Shown here: positions 28,774-35,878 of the stretch, piece after piece
Numbering within the stretch: position 1 is the first letter of the stretch
Layout: each line of letters begins with the position of its first letter
Source: Phocaeicola faecalis
GTDB taxonomy: Bacteria; Bacteroidota; Bacteroidia; Bacteroidales; Bacteroidaceae
Direction: 5' to 3'
DNA: 64,000 bases
Assembly: GCF_021730445.1 (NCBI RefSeq)
Contig: NZ_JADNRM010000012.1
Span: 53,245-117,244 of the forward strand
Made by a program: the position numbers and the translations under genes
The notes under the pieces: model-generated
What the model saw: the letters and a program-made list of their open reading frames with translations, nothing else
What the model was told of the DNA's origin: nothing
The model's database searches: none

Positions 28774-31623
28774 TTATTCTTTTTTTAATTGGTTGATTTT
28801 CACTTCGGCTACCCCCAATCCATCCGAATTCAAGAGAATGCGCAAGTCGCTTGCTGTAGTACCTTTGAAAGCATAAGAAACCCATTCATCGAACTTAGAC
28901 ACACTACCCGAATATACAGTCAGGAATTGTCCTCCACCGCCCGACAATTGAATCTCAAAATCAGCCTCACCGCCATTCTCTTTCTTCCAAACGATAGACA
29001 GACCATCTATTTTTGCACCGTTCTCTAAAGCAAAAGTAATATAGTCTCCCTTGTTCCCTTGCCAGCAAGTCTTCAGATTATTATCGAGCGTCATGCCCAC
29101 ATTTTGCATTTCAGTACTGGCAGAAATGGTATTTTCCTTACCGTTTCCTGTTTCAGACAACACACCATTCATACCATATTCCATCACCATGAACTTATCA
29201 CTCAAACGAATATCCTCTGAAGAAGCTCCGGCCATAACTTTAAATTCACCCGGTTCCACCACCCAATCATTTTTCACATTCAGCAACTCCATATCTTTAC
29301 GGTCGAGTATAAAACGGACTTCCTTGGTCTCGCCCGGCTTCAGATGAAGACGCTCGAAACCGACCAGATTCTTTTCGTAAGTGGTCAGAGAACTGACAAC
29401 ATCCCTTAAATAGAGCTGTACAACTTCATCTCCTTCACGTTTGCCGGTGTTAGTAACTTTACATGTGACAGTCACTTTCTGATTTGGTGTAATTACTTTC
29501 GGGCTCACTTGCAAATCGGAATATTCAAAAGTCGTATAACTCAGTCCGTAACCAAATGGATACAAAGGACCGTTTACACGAGACATATTTCCAGACATTC
29601 CCGGATTCTTCCCGCCATCAATTTGCGAAGAAGGTTTAGCCGGGAAATTTAACGGAATCTGTCCTACACTCTTCGGAAAGGTAACAGTCAGCTTTCCACC
29701 CGGATTATAGTCTCCAAACAAAACATCAGCAACAGCAATACCTCCCTTTGAACCCGGATACCATGCCTCCAGAATGGCAGGAACAAATTTATCCGCCCAA
29801 TTGATAGACAGCGGACGCCCATTGACTAACACCAACACGACCGGTTTTCCGGTAGCATATACAGCCTTCAATAAATCAAGCTGGCGTCCCGGCAACTCAA
29901 GACTACTCCTCGACTTATTCTCACCACAAGTACGTTGCCCGCCTCCAAGCACCACGACAGCCACATCCGCCTGATTGACATTAGCCACCGCTTTATCTAT
30001 TTCATTCTTTTCCTGCTCTGTCAAAGGATAATCAATCAATTCGGATTCAGGCCAATTATCATCCACCAATTCACAACCTTTAGCATATAGAACCTCCGCC
30101 TTATCTTTCACCTTATTTTTAATACCTTGCAACACAGTAACCACATCTACAGCCAAAGGGCCATAATGACTCAAGGCATAACTGCTTTCATCCGCATTAG
30201 GGCCACATACAGCTATTTTCTTTATTTCCGAAAGGTTCAACGGCAACGTATTCTGCTCATTTTTCAACAACACCAGCGACTCTCTAGACGACTGAAGAGC
30301 CACTTCCAGGTTTTCTTTCTTCTCCACCTCTTTATCAGCACCCTCCAAATCGGTTTGATACGGTTCGTCAAACAATCCGACCAAGAACTTGACACGAAGA
30401 ATATCCCGTACACGGTTGTCAATCACTTCTTCACTCAACCCTCCTTCTTCAACAAGTTCACGCAACGGCAACACATACGAGTCTGGCGAACGAAAAGTGC
30501 AACGAACATTCAATCCGGCCTCCACACTCTGACGGACAGCCTCTTTCATATCCTTTGCCGTTCCATGTTTGGTATACAAATATTCCACGGCATCGCTGTC
30601 CGAAACAACATACCCCATAAATCCCCATTCACCGCGTAAACGAGTAGTAAGCCAATAATAGCTGCTTTGCACAGGGAAACCGTCATAATCATTATAAGAG
30701 CTCATCACCCCTAACAGACCGGCCTCCTTTATCACTCTTTTAAACGGATAAACATGAATCATCTCCACCTCACGGGGAGACATTTGCGGGTCAACACGCG
30801 CCATACCCTCACGCGCACCTTTATTATTACTATAAGCAATGAAATGTTTACCGGTGGCAGCTACCTGATAATTATATTGCATACCCTTCACCATCTCGAT
30901 ACCCAGTTCGGCAACAAGATAAGGACTCTCTCCATACACCTCCTCATAACGTCCCCAACGCTGGTCGCGCCCTACATCCAGAATAGGAGCATATACATTA
31001 GTATAGCCCAACATACGCCCCTCACGTCCGGTTATCCTGCCCACTTTATAAATTAAATTACGGTTCCAGGTATGTCCCAATCCAAGTTGTGTCGGGAAGT
31101 TCGTGGCACGATAACTCTCCACCCCCCGAATACCTTCATTGGTAAAGTCAACCGGAATGCCAAGACGAGTATCTTCAACAAAAAAACGCTGCACTTCATT
31201 CAATGCCCATGCATGCCGGGAAGCCGGCCACACATTCTCATTATCCGAAGGAGGAAGCCCCCATTGCTGAAAACCATTCAGGTGTTCGTCAATGGCTCCC
31301 ATCCCATCTTTCCATAACATATTCTTCCATTCGGAAGTGGGAAGCGCATCCTTCAACACCCTTTTATAACCATAGAGCGTCACCATCTGGCAAGTCTTCT
31401 CTTCCATATTCATTTGTCCGAGAAGATCTTCAATACGGTCTTCAATTTTGGCATTTGGGTTTTCGTAAACATCCATCACACCATTCTTATTAAAATCAAT
31501 CCATCCTTTATGGTACATAGATTTCTTGACAGGCTGATAGACTTTCGGTATTTTAGTCGTTGTCTGCGCCGGAAGCATCGTAGAACTTCCCAACAAAGCA
31601 AGAACAAGAAACAAGTTCTTCAT
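28774..31623 (-). CDS. GH3 beta-glycosidase with fibronectin-like and C-terminal carbohydrate-binding-like domains
   Basis: This 949-residue secreted enzyme has a signal peptide (about 1-19), an EF-hand-like DFNKNGVMDVYEN (43-55), the GH3 barrel with TGKHF (257-261) and the nucleophile Asp342 in VVSDSDAV, and the alpha/beta domain (about 440-650). A fibronectin III-like domain covers about 690-800, and a C-terminal beta-sandwich (about 850-949) resembles a discoidin or F5/8 module. GH3 enzymes cut terminal beta-glucosyl, xylosyl or related residues; the exact bond is not evident. It is the first gene of the minus-strand cluster and diverges from ssrA. Confidence 0.92.
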   Translation of the reverse strand: MKNLFLVLALLGSSTMLPAQTTTKIPKVYQPVKKSMYHKGWIDFNKNGVMDVYENPNAKIEDRIEDLLGQMNMEEKTCQMVTLYGYKRVLKDALPTSEWKNMLWKDGMGAIDEHLNGFQQWGLPPSDNENVWPASRHAWALNEVQRFFVEDTRLGIPVDFTNEGIRGVESYRATNFPTQLGLGHTWNRNLIYKVGRITGREGRMLGYTNVYAPILDVGRDQRWGRYEEVYGESPYLVAELGIEMVKGMQYNYQVAATGKHFIAYSNNKGAREGMARVDPQMSPREVEMIHVYPFKRVIKEAGLLGVMSSYNDYDGFPVQSSYYWLTTRLRGEWGFMGYVVSDSDAVEYLYTKHGTAKDMKEAVRQSVEAGLNVRCTFRSPDSYVLPLRELVEEGGLSEEVIDNRVRDILRVKFLVGLFDEPYQTDLEGADKEVEKKENLEVALQSSRESLVLLKNEQNTLPLNLSEIKKIAVCGPNADESSYALSHYGPLAVDVVTVLQGIKNKVKDKAEVLYAKGCELVDDNWPESELIDYPLTEQEKNEIDKAVANVNQADVAVVVLGGGQRTCGENKSRSSLELPGRQLDLLKAVYATGKPVVLVLVNGRPLSINWADKFVPAILEAWYPGSKGGIAVADVLFGDYNPGGKLTVTFPKSVGQIPLNFPAKPSSQIDGGKNPGMSGNMSRVNGPLYPFGYGLSYTTFEYSDLQVSPKVITPNQKVTVTCKVTNTGKREGDEVVQLYLRDVVSSLTTYEKNLVGFERLHLKPGETKEVRFILDRKDMELLNVKNDWVVEPGEFKVMAGASSEDIRLSDKFMVMEYGMNGVLSETGNGKENTISASTEMQNVGMTLDNNLKTCWQGNKGDYITFALENGAKIDGLSIVWKKENGGEADFEIQLSGGGGQFLTVYSGSVSKFDEWVSYAFKGTTASDLRILLNSDGLGVAEVKINQLKKE

Positions 31624-31723
31624 GATATTTAGATTATTAGATTAAACAGTCATTATTTGTCGAGGTAAAGATAAAGAAAACAGTTCAAACGATAGAGCAA
31701 AATTGTCCATAAGGCCGCTCATT

Positions 31724-31755
31724 TTTGTACAATAACGCTTATAAACGTATATTTG
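31724..31755 (+). promoter_or_regulatory. Consensus housekeeping promoter upstream of ssrA
   Basis: TTTG (31724-31727), a 20-bp spacer and TATATTTG (31748-31755) match the Bacteroides -33/-7 consensus exactly. A second -7-like box TATCTTTG is at 31837-31844. Transcription from the first box would give a leader of about 105 nt before the mature tmRNA 5' end. Confidence 0.65.
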
Positions 31756-31869
31756 AACCAGATTCACAGAAAAATTGATTAACACGGATATTTATAATAA
31801 TTGCAAAGAAATGACCTATAATCGGGAAAGAATTATTATCTTTGCGGCATCTATCATAGATACCAGTTC

Positions 31870-32263
31870 GGGCTTGACTGGATTTGACAGCGAGTTGGAG
31901 TGGTATGTAAGCATGCAGTGCGTCGGTGATTGGCACTATAATCTCAGTTATCAAAATTTTATCTGGCAACGAAAATTACGCTCTCGCTGCTTAATCGAAG
32001 TATAGTAGATTAACTTTATTTCTGCCATAGTGGTAGAAACGAGATGTCACTCAAAAGCTCTTGTTCCGAAGCGTTTGATAAAGTGGCACAGCAAATTCGG
32101 GAATAGTTTGAGACTTTCCTCGCGTCTCTCACGAAATTTTAGAGGATAAGGTATAGATTGGTGGCTTCGGTCTTGTCTATACACGAAAATTTAGGCGAAG
32201 ATAAGCATGTAGAAAGCGTATGGCTTCCTCGTTTGGACGAGGGTTCGACTCCCTCCAGGTCCA
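31870..32263 (+). ncRNA. ssrA: tmRNA (transfer-messenger RNA)
   Basis: The 5' GGGCTTG pairs with 3' CAGGTCC (32256-32262) as a tRNA-like acceptor stem, and the T arm GAGGG-TTCGACT-CCCTC precedes it. The discriminator A is at 32263 and CCA is not encoded. The mRNA-like part at 31965-31994 reads GNENYALAA followed by TAA, ending in the ALAA degradation signal. The RNA rescues stalled ribosomes together with SmpB. The ends are inferred from stem pairing. ORFs overlapping this region are not genes. Confidence 0.95.
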
Positions 32264-32265
32264 CT

Positions 32266-32300
32266 AAAAAGTCTCTGAATTTCAGAGACTTTTTCTTTTT
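32266..32300 (+). terminator. Terminator of ssrA
   Basis: AAAAAGTCTCTGAA and TTTCAGAGACTTTTT form a stem around the A/T centre, followed by CTTTTT, directly behind the tmRNA 3' end. Confidence 0.9.
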
Positions 32301-32480
32301 ATAACTCCTCTCATTTATGGAAGTAGTCGAACATTCGGTCAATCCGAAACCCTGTGGGGCTGTTAAATTCAAGCAGATAGTTTACATCATCTAAGAATAA
32401 AGAATCATTTAGTTCTCCGAACAATTTCCGGAAGTGTTCTTAATGTATCAGTCTTTCCTATTAGAAAGTTAGAGGTGTTT

Positions 32481-32580
32481 ATGCTCTCATGCTCTCATTC
32501 TATGCATAACAGGTTAATTATAAACGACTTATACCGTTAGAGTAAAAATACGTTCCATCACTTATACTCTCATGCTCTCA
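32481..32580. repeat. Two copies of a CTCTCATGCTCTCA motif
   Basis: ATGCTCTCATGCTCTCA at 32481-32497 recurs as TATACTCTCATGCTCTCA at 32563-32580. Each is followed by a TGCATAACA sequence (about 32502 and 32602), so the repeat unit is longer than the core motif. Confidence 0.65.
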
Positions 32581-32767
32581 CCACGTTTTGAAGCATATTT
32601 CTGCATAACACGCTTTCTGTCAGTTATATATCCTTTTTTATAGACTGTTCCAACTTGACATAAAACAGGGCGTTTTCAGACGTTTTCCTTGCAAAAAGTG
32701 CACATAAAGGGTTTGTGCTTCCATGGAATATAACGACTGAGAAGTTTCGGCAGCGATAAAAAAGACC

Positions 32768-32885
32768 AAGACGTTTTTAAAAAAGCTCGTTGTCTTTTAA
32801 AAAAAGCTCCTATTCTTTTTTAAAAAGACCTTTATCTTTTTAAGAAAGCTCTTGCTTTTTCAGAAAAACACCCTTGTCTTTTGGG
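32768..32885. repeat. About five degenerate ~22-bp A/T-rich tandem repeats
   Basis: Units of the form TCTTTTAAAAAAAGCTC are repeated with variation (AAAAAGCTC, AAAAAGACC, AGAAAGCTC, AGAAAAACACC). The phase is regular but the copies differ, unlike a CRISPR array. Confidence 0.65.
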
Positions 32886-32915
32886 TGGACACTTCACACG
32901 TTAGTATGCATTGCG

Positions 32916-32985
32916 CTACACGTACGTTCGCATAGCCCTACACATACGTTCGCATAGCCCTACACGTACGTATGTGTGGCTCCAT
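32916..32985. repeat. 22-bp tandem repeats built on CTACACGTACGTTCG
   Basis: Two 22-bp units (32916-32937 and 32938-32959) differ at one base. A third, diverged unit follows and runs into palindromic ACGTACGT-type sequence. Confidence 0.8.
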
Positions 32986-33142
32986 GCAGACGTACGTGTG
33001 ATATCGCACAAATCAATCAATGCAAATCATAATACCCTTCACCGTTGTTTCAATAACCAAAAGCAGAATCAATCATAATTATCATATCAATGCCATTTGC
33101 TTGATAATGTGCTGCATACACACTTTCTTTGTTATCGATAAT

Positions 33143-33162
33143 TGGCCTATATACTAAGGCCA
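33143..33162. promoter_or_regulatory. Small inverted repeat before the recombinase transcript
   Basis: TGGCCT and AGGCCA are perfect arms around an 8-nt A/T loop, about 30 bp before the first short ORF. It could be an operator for the recombinase operon. Confidence 0.35.
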
Positions 33163-33191
33163 CTGTATAAACCTATAAAAAAATCAAAACT

Positions 33192-33227
33192 ATGACAACA
33201 AGAAAACACTTTAGCAAAGAACAATGA
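33192..33227 (+). CDS. Possible 11-codon leader peptide
   Basis: ATG to TGA encodes MTTRKHFSKEQ. Its stop overlaps the next ATG as ATGA, a typical coupling arrangement. It is too short to be sure it is translated. Confidence 0.25.
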   Translation: MTTRKHFSKEQ

Positions 33228-33340
33228 GAGGATTTGACGAGTACGGAAATATCCGAAAACCTGCAGTGATAATGAACGAATATAAACCAAATGGAAAGGA
33301 GGTAGTTATAATTGGCAAGATTAAAAAAAGAATAATTTAA
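33224..33340 (+). CDS. Possible 38-residue small protein
   Basis: The ORF reads MRGFDEYGNIRKPAVIMNEY and continues to a lysine-rich end (KIKKRII). It starts in an ATGA overlap with the preceding 11-codon ORF and lies 66 bp before the 123-residue protein gene on the same strand. I do not recognise it. The basic C-terminus could bind nucleic acid. Confidence 0.35.
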   Translation: MRGFDEYGNIRKPAVIMNEYKPNGKEVVIIGKIKKRII

Positions 33341-33406
33341 AGGGTGTTGTAGAACCTCTGATTATATGAAACTATTCAAATATAGAAAATTTAAATTAAT
33401 AAAATT

Positions 33407-33778
33407 ATGAGACAGAAAGAATTCATAGAAAACATCTACGGACATTTGGAGAGAACCGAGCATAAAGTAAACGGTTTATTCATACCTCAATCGGCAAAAA
33501 ACAATTCCGAAGTAAACAACAGTACTGACAAGGTTGTTTTTGCCATACAACAAGAAGCCCCCAAAACATCCAAACGACATTTTAATGGTGCTCGAATATT
33601 ATTAAGCCGTAACACGGAAACTATAATTGAAAACAGGAAAAAGATAAAATCCTTGTTAAGAGCTATCCTCCATAAGAATATCAAAAGCGGAATCTATAAC
33701 CAGACTGAAAAGAAACCGGATAACAAGGCAAAGGCTATCAAGAGAAAACCAACCCCAACAGATAAATATAAAAAGTAA
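33407..33778 (+). CDS. Unrecognised 123-residue basic protein upstream of the recombinase
   Basis: I do not recognise a family. The protein is rich in Lys, Arg and Asn, with no signal peptide or membrane helix. The C-terminal third (about 75-123) is strongly basic (RKKIKSLLRAILHKNIKSG, then a tail KPTPTDKYKK). It ends 4 bp before the recombinase start, so the two genes are almost certainly co-transcribed. A DNA-binding accessory factor for the recombinase is possible, but that rests only on charge and position. Confidence 0.7.
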   Translation: MRQKEFIENIYGHLERTEHKVNGLFIPQSAKNNSEVNNSTDKVVFAIQQEAPKTSKRHFNGARILLSRNTETIIENRKKIKSLLRAILHKNIKSGIYNQTEKKPDNKAKAIKRKPTPTDKYKK

Positions 33779-33782
33779 GCGT

Positions 33783-34991
33783 ATGGCAAGTTTGAAAATT
33801 AAATTCCGCCCTTCTACTGTAGAGGGCAGACAAGGAACAATATTCTATCAAGTGATTCATAATCGTGTAGTCCGTCAAATAAAGACGCACTACCAAATCT
33901 ATGAGAGTGAATGGGACAGTAACTTGTCAGAGGTTGTAGTGTCTCGTTTTAATGAAACGAGAAAAGATTATTTATTTGAGATAAGAGAGAATATAGGAAA
34001 TGACACACGAAAATTCCAACGAATCATAGCATCGCTGGAACAGCAGAGAAAGTCGTATACTTCGGATGATGTGGTATCGACATTCGTTTCCTTCAATCCC
34101 CAAAACTCTTTCTTCGGATTCATGGAGAAAGTCATTGCCAATTTAAAAAAGTTGGGTAAGATAAGAACTTCTGAAGCATATAACACCACACTCAACAGCT
34201 TTCGCCGTTTCCGCGAGGATAAGGACATCTTATTGGATAAAGTGGATTCCGATATGATGCTGGCATACGAAGCCTATCTGAAAACAAACGGAGTAAGTCC
34301 CAACAGTTCATCATTCTATATGCGCAATCTGAGAGCAGTCTACAATCGTGCGGTGGAAAAAGAGATAATATTGCAACGGTTTCCGTTCAAACATGTCTAT
34401 ACAGGCGTAGACAAGACTGTAAAGAGAGCCGTCTCATTAAGGGTTATCAAGCAGATTAAGGAAATGGATTTGTCACTCAATCCATCGGCAGACTTTGCAA
34501 GGGATATGTTTCTTTTTTCTTTCTACACTCGTGGAATGTCACTTGTAGATATGGCATACTTGCGAAAAAAAGACCTTGCCAACGGTATTCTTTCCTATCG
34601 TCGCCGAAAGACGGGACAGCAACTATTCATCAAGTGGGAGAAGCCGATGCAGAAGATTGTGGATAAATACGATACAGGAAACTCCATCTATCTACTTCCC
34701 ATTATCAAACAAGGTTCAAAAATAGAGGAACGGGCACAGTATATTTATGCCGGACATAACATAAACCGAAACCTAAAAATTATCGGTCAGGAACTAGGAC
34801 TTTCTATTCCCCTGACCCTATATTGCTCACGCCACTCATGGGCGAGTATTGCCAAAAGCAAAAATATTCCTCTATCGGTTATCAGTGAAGGAATGGGACA
34901 TGATTCAGAGGCTACTACCCGAATTTATCTCGACTCATTAGATAATATGGCGATAGATAAAGCTAACAGCCTGATATTGAAGTCTCTGTAA
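33783..34991 (+). CDS. Tyrosine site-specific recombinase, likely invertase of the fimbrial promoter
   Basis: This 402-residue protein has an N-terminal arm-binding-like domain (about 1-95), a SAM-like core-binding domain (about 105-205) and a catalytic domain (about 215-400). Catalytic residues seen are Arg in FYTRGMSLVD, the RHSW element in LYCSRHSWA, His in GMGHDSEATTR and the nucleophile Tyr382 in RIYLDSLD. The usual HxxR appears as YxxR, common in Bacteroides integrases. It lies 28 bp from the left inverted repeat of the segment at 35019-35218, which it probably flips. An alternative is that it is the integrase of an island at ssrA. Confidence 0.93.
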   Translation: MASLKIKFRPSTVEGRQGTIFYQVIHNRVVRQIKTHYQIYESEWDSNLSEVVVSRFNETRKDYLFEIRENIGNDTRKFQRIIASLEQQRKSYTSDDVVSTFVSFNPQNSFFGFMEKVIANLKKLGKIRTSEAYNTTLNSFRRFREDKDILLDKVDSDMMLAYEAYLKTNGVSPNSSSFYMRNLRAVYNRAVEKEIILQRFPFKHVYTGVDKTVKRAVSLRVIKQIKEMDLSLNPSADFARDMFLFSFYTRGMSLVDMAYLRKKDLANGILSYRRRKTGQQLFIKWEKPMQKIVDKYDTGNSIYLLPIIKQGSKIEERAQYIYAGHNINRNLKIIGQELGLSIPLTLYCSRHSWASIAKSKNIPLSVISEGMGHDSEATTRIYLDSLDNMAIDKANSLILKSL

Positions 34992-34995
34992 GAGA
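34983..34995. repeat. Third, shorter recombinase-site-like palindrome at the recombinase stop codon
   Basis: TCTCTGTAAGAGA resembles the inverted-repeat core TCTCTTTGTAAGAGA with two bases missing. It includes the TAA stop of the recombinase gene. Confidence 0.4.
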
Positions 34996-35017
34996 ATAAT
35001 TGTTGAGCAAATAAAAT
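34995..35017. repeat. 23-bp direct repeat, copy 1
   Basis: AATAATTGTTGAGCAAA plus six further bases recurs at 35129-35151 with a single mismatch. Copy 1 abuts the left inverted repeat from outside; copy 2 is inside the segment. Confidence 0.75.
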
Positions 35018-35018
35018 C

Positions 35019-35032
35019 TCTCTTTGTAAGAG
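35019..35032 (+). repeat. Left inverted repeat of the fimbrial invertible segment
   Basis: TCTCTTTGTAAGAG is perfectly repeated in inverse orientation at 35205-35218. The site is itself nearly palindromic with an asymmetric core TTTGTAA, as expected for a tyrosine recombinase crossover site. Confidence 0.85.
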
Positions 35033-35045
35033 ATGTTTAATGATG

Positions 35046-35077
35046 CAAAAGTACGAAATATATTGCAAATAAGCCAA
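35046..35077 (-). promoter_or_regulatory. Promoter inside the invertible segment, facing the recombinase
   Basis: On the minus strand TACTTTTG (35046-35053) is an exact -7 box, and TTGG (35074-35077) stands 20 bp upstream at the -33 position. I find no comparable plus-strand promoter in the segment. Confidence 0.7.
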
Positions 35078-35128
35078 TAAAATCAATAAAATAATTCTAT
35101 GAACAAACAAATTTGTTATGCATGATGA

Positions 35129-35151
35129 AATAATTGTTGAGCAAACAAAAT
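35129..35151. repeat. 23-bp direct repeat, copy 2
   Basis: This is the second copy of the AATAATTGTTGAGCAAA repeat, inside the invertible segment. Recombination between the copies would delete the left inverted repeat. Confidence 0.75.
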
Positions 35152-35204
35152 AAATACAGTAGAATAAAGTTCTTATTTCCAAGCAATTAATTCTGTATCG
35201 TTCA

Positions 35205-35218
35205 CTCTTACAAAGAGA
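35205..35218 (-). repeat. Right inverted repeat of the fimbrial invertible segment
   Basis: CTCTTACAAAGAGA is the exact reverse complement of 35019-35032. Confidence 0.85.
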
Positions 35219-35238
35219 ATATTTAATATTTTATATAT

Positions 35239-35248
35239 CAAACGTTTG
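35239..35248. promoter_or_regulatory. Palindrome CAAACGTTTG in the fimbrial leader
   Basis: This perfect 10-bp palindrome lies between the switch and the first fimbrial gene. It could bind a regulator or stem in the RNA. Confidence 0.25.
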
Positions 35249-35280
35249 CAAAAATTGATTCAGGTAATATATTAAATAAA

Positions 35281-35865
35281 ATGAAACGTATATTCTTATT
35301 GTTAACAATTCTTACAACAGGATTCCTACAAGAGCTTGATGCGCAAAAAATTGTAGGGAAAACCAACCTGCTTTCAGATGCTTTCCTGAACATTAACTTA
35401 GGGATAGAAGTTGGGCTTGCACCGCAATGGACACTGGATGTCAGCGGAGAATTCAATGGCTGGACACTGGCAAATGACAAACGTTGGAAGCACTGGGCAA
35501 TACAACCAGAAGCCAGATATTGGTTTTGCGACCGTTTCGCCGGACATTTCGTAGGAGCACATGTGCACGGAGGACAATACAATATGGGAGGATTCAACGG
35601 AAAGATAAACCTGTTTGGGACAGACGCACGCAAATTGAAGGATACACGTTATCAGGGATGGTTCGTGGGTGCGGGAGTGGCATACGGCTATGCGTGGATT
35701 CTGAGCCGCCATTGGAATCTGGAGGCGGAAATCGGTTTCGGATATTCTTACACCCGCTATGACCGTTTCAACTGTGCCGGTTGTGGCAAAAAGATAGAGA
35801 GCAACAAGCCGCACCATTATGTGGGTCCCACGAAAGCGGCCATTAACCTGGTTTATCTATTCTAA
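35281..35865 (+). CDS. DUF3575 outer-membrane protein, first gene of the fimbrial operon
   Basis: This 194-residue protein has a signal peptide (about 1-21, ending DAQ) and then KTNLLSDAFLNINLGIEVGL, the start typical of DUF3575 proteins. Alternating hydrophobic and aromatic strands and the terminal NLVYLF suggest a small beta-barrel in the outer membrane. DUF3575 and DUF3868 genes regularly stand at the head of Bacteroides fimbrial operons. Its exact role in assembly is not known to me. It follows the switch at 35019-35218 and is 13 bp before the next gene. Confidence 0.88.
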   Translation: MKRIFLLLTILTTGFLQELDAQKIVGKTNLLSDAFLNINLGIEVGLAPQWTLDVSGEFNGWTLANDKRWKHWAIQPEARYWFCDRFAGHFVGAHVHGGQYNMGGFNGKINLFGTDARKLKDTRYQGWFVGAGVAYGYAWILSRHWNLEAEIGFGYSYTRYDRFNCAGCGKKIESNKPHHYVGPTKAAINLVYLF

Positions 35866-35878
35866 AATAGCAACGAAC

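Larger units (their letters stand above)
32301..33190. other. Repeat-rich region without recognised genes
   Basis: I find no convincing protein gene here. The stretch holds three repeat tracts (listed separately), lies directly behind ssrA and leads into the recombinase gene. tmRNA 3' ends are common integration sites of genomic islands, but I find no second copy of the tmRNA 3' end in the window. Confidence 0.6.
35019..35218. other. Invertible promoter segment (fimbrial phase switch)
   Basis: A 172-bp A/T-rich segment lies between perfect 14-bp inverted repeats, directly behind a tyrosine recombinase gene and 62 bp before the first fimbrial gene. It contains one good promoter, which faces left in this sequence, so the fimbrial operon appears OFF. 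Inversion would place the -7 box at about 35184-35191 on the plus strand, with transcription starting just before the right repeat. Confidence 0.8.

Noticed and set aside
31739..32372. Short ORFs overlapping the tmRNA on both strands
   Set aside because: The region is explained by ssrA: acceptor-stem pairing, tag ORF and terminator are all present.
32768..32985. CRISPR array
   Set aside because: The units are adjacent or degenerate with no constant repeat and unique spacers, and no cas genes are in the window.
35019..35218. Insertion sequence between recombinase and fimbrial genes
   Set aside because: No transposase frame fits in 200 bp, and the repeats match recombinase crossover sites rather than IS ends.
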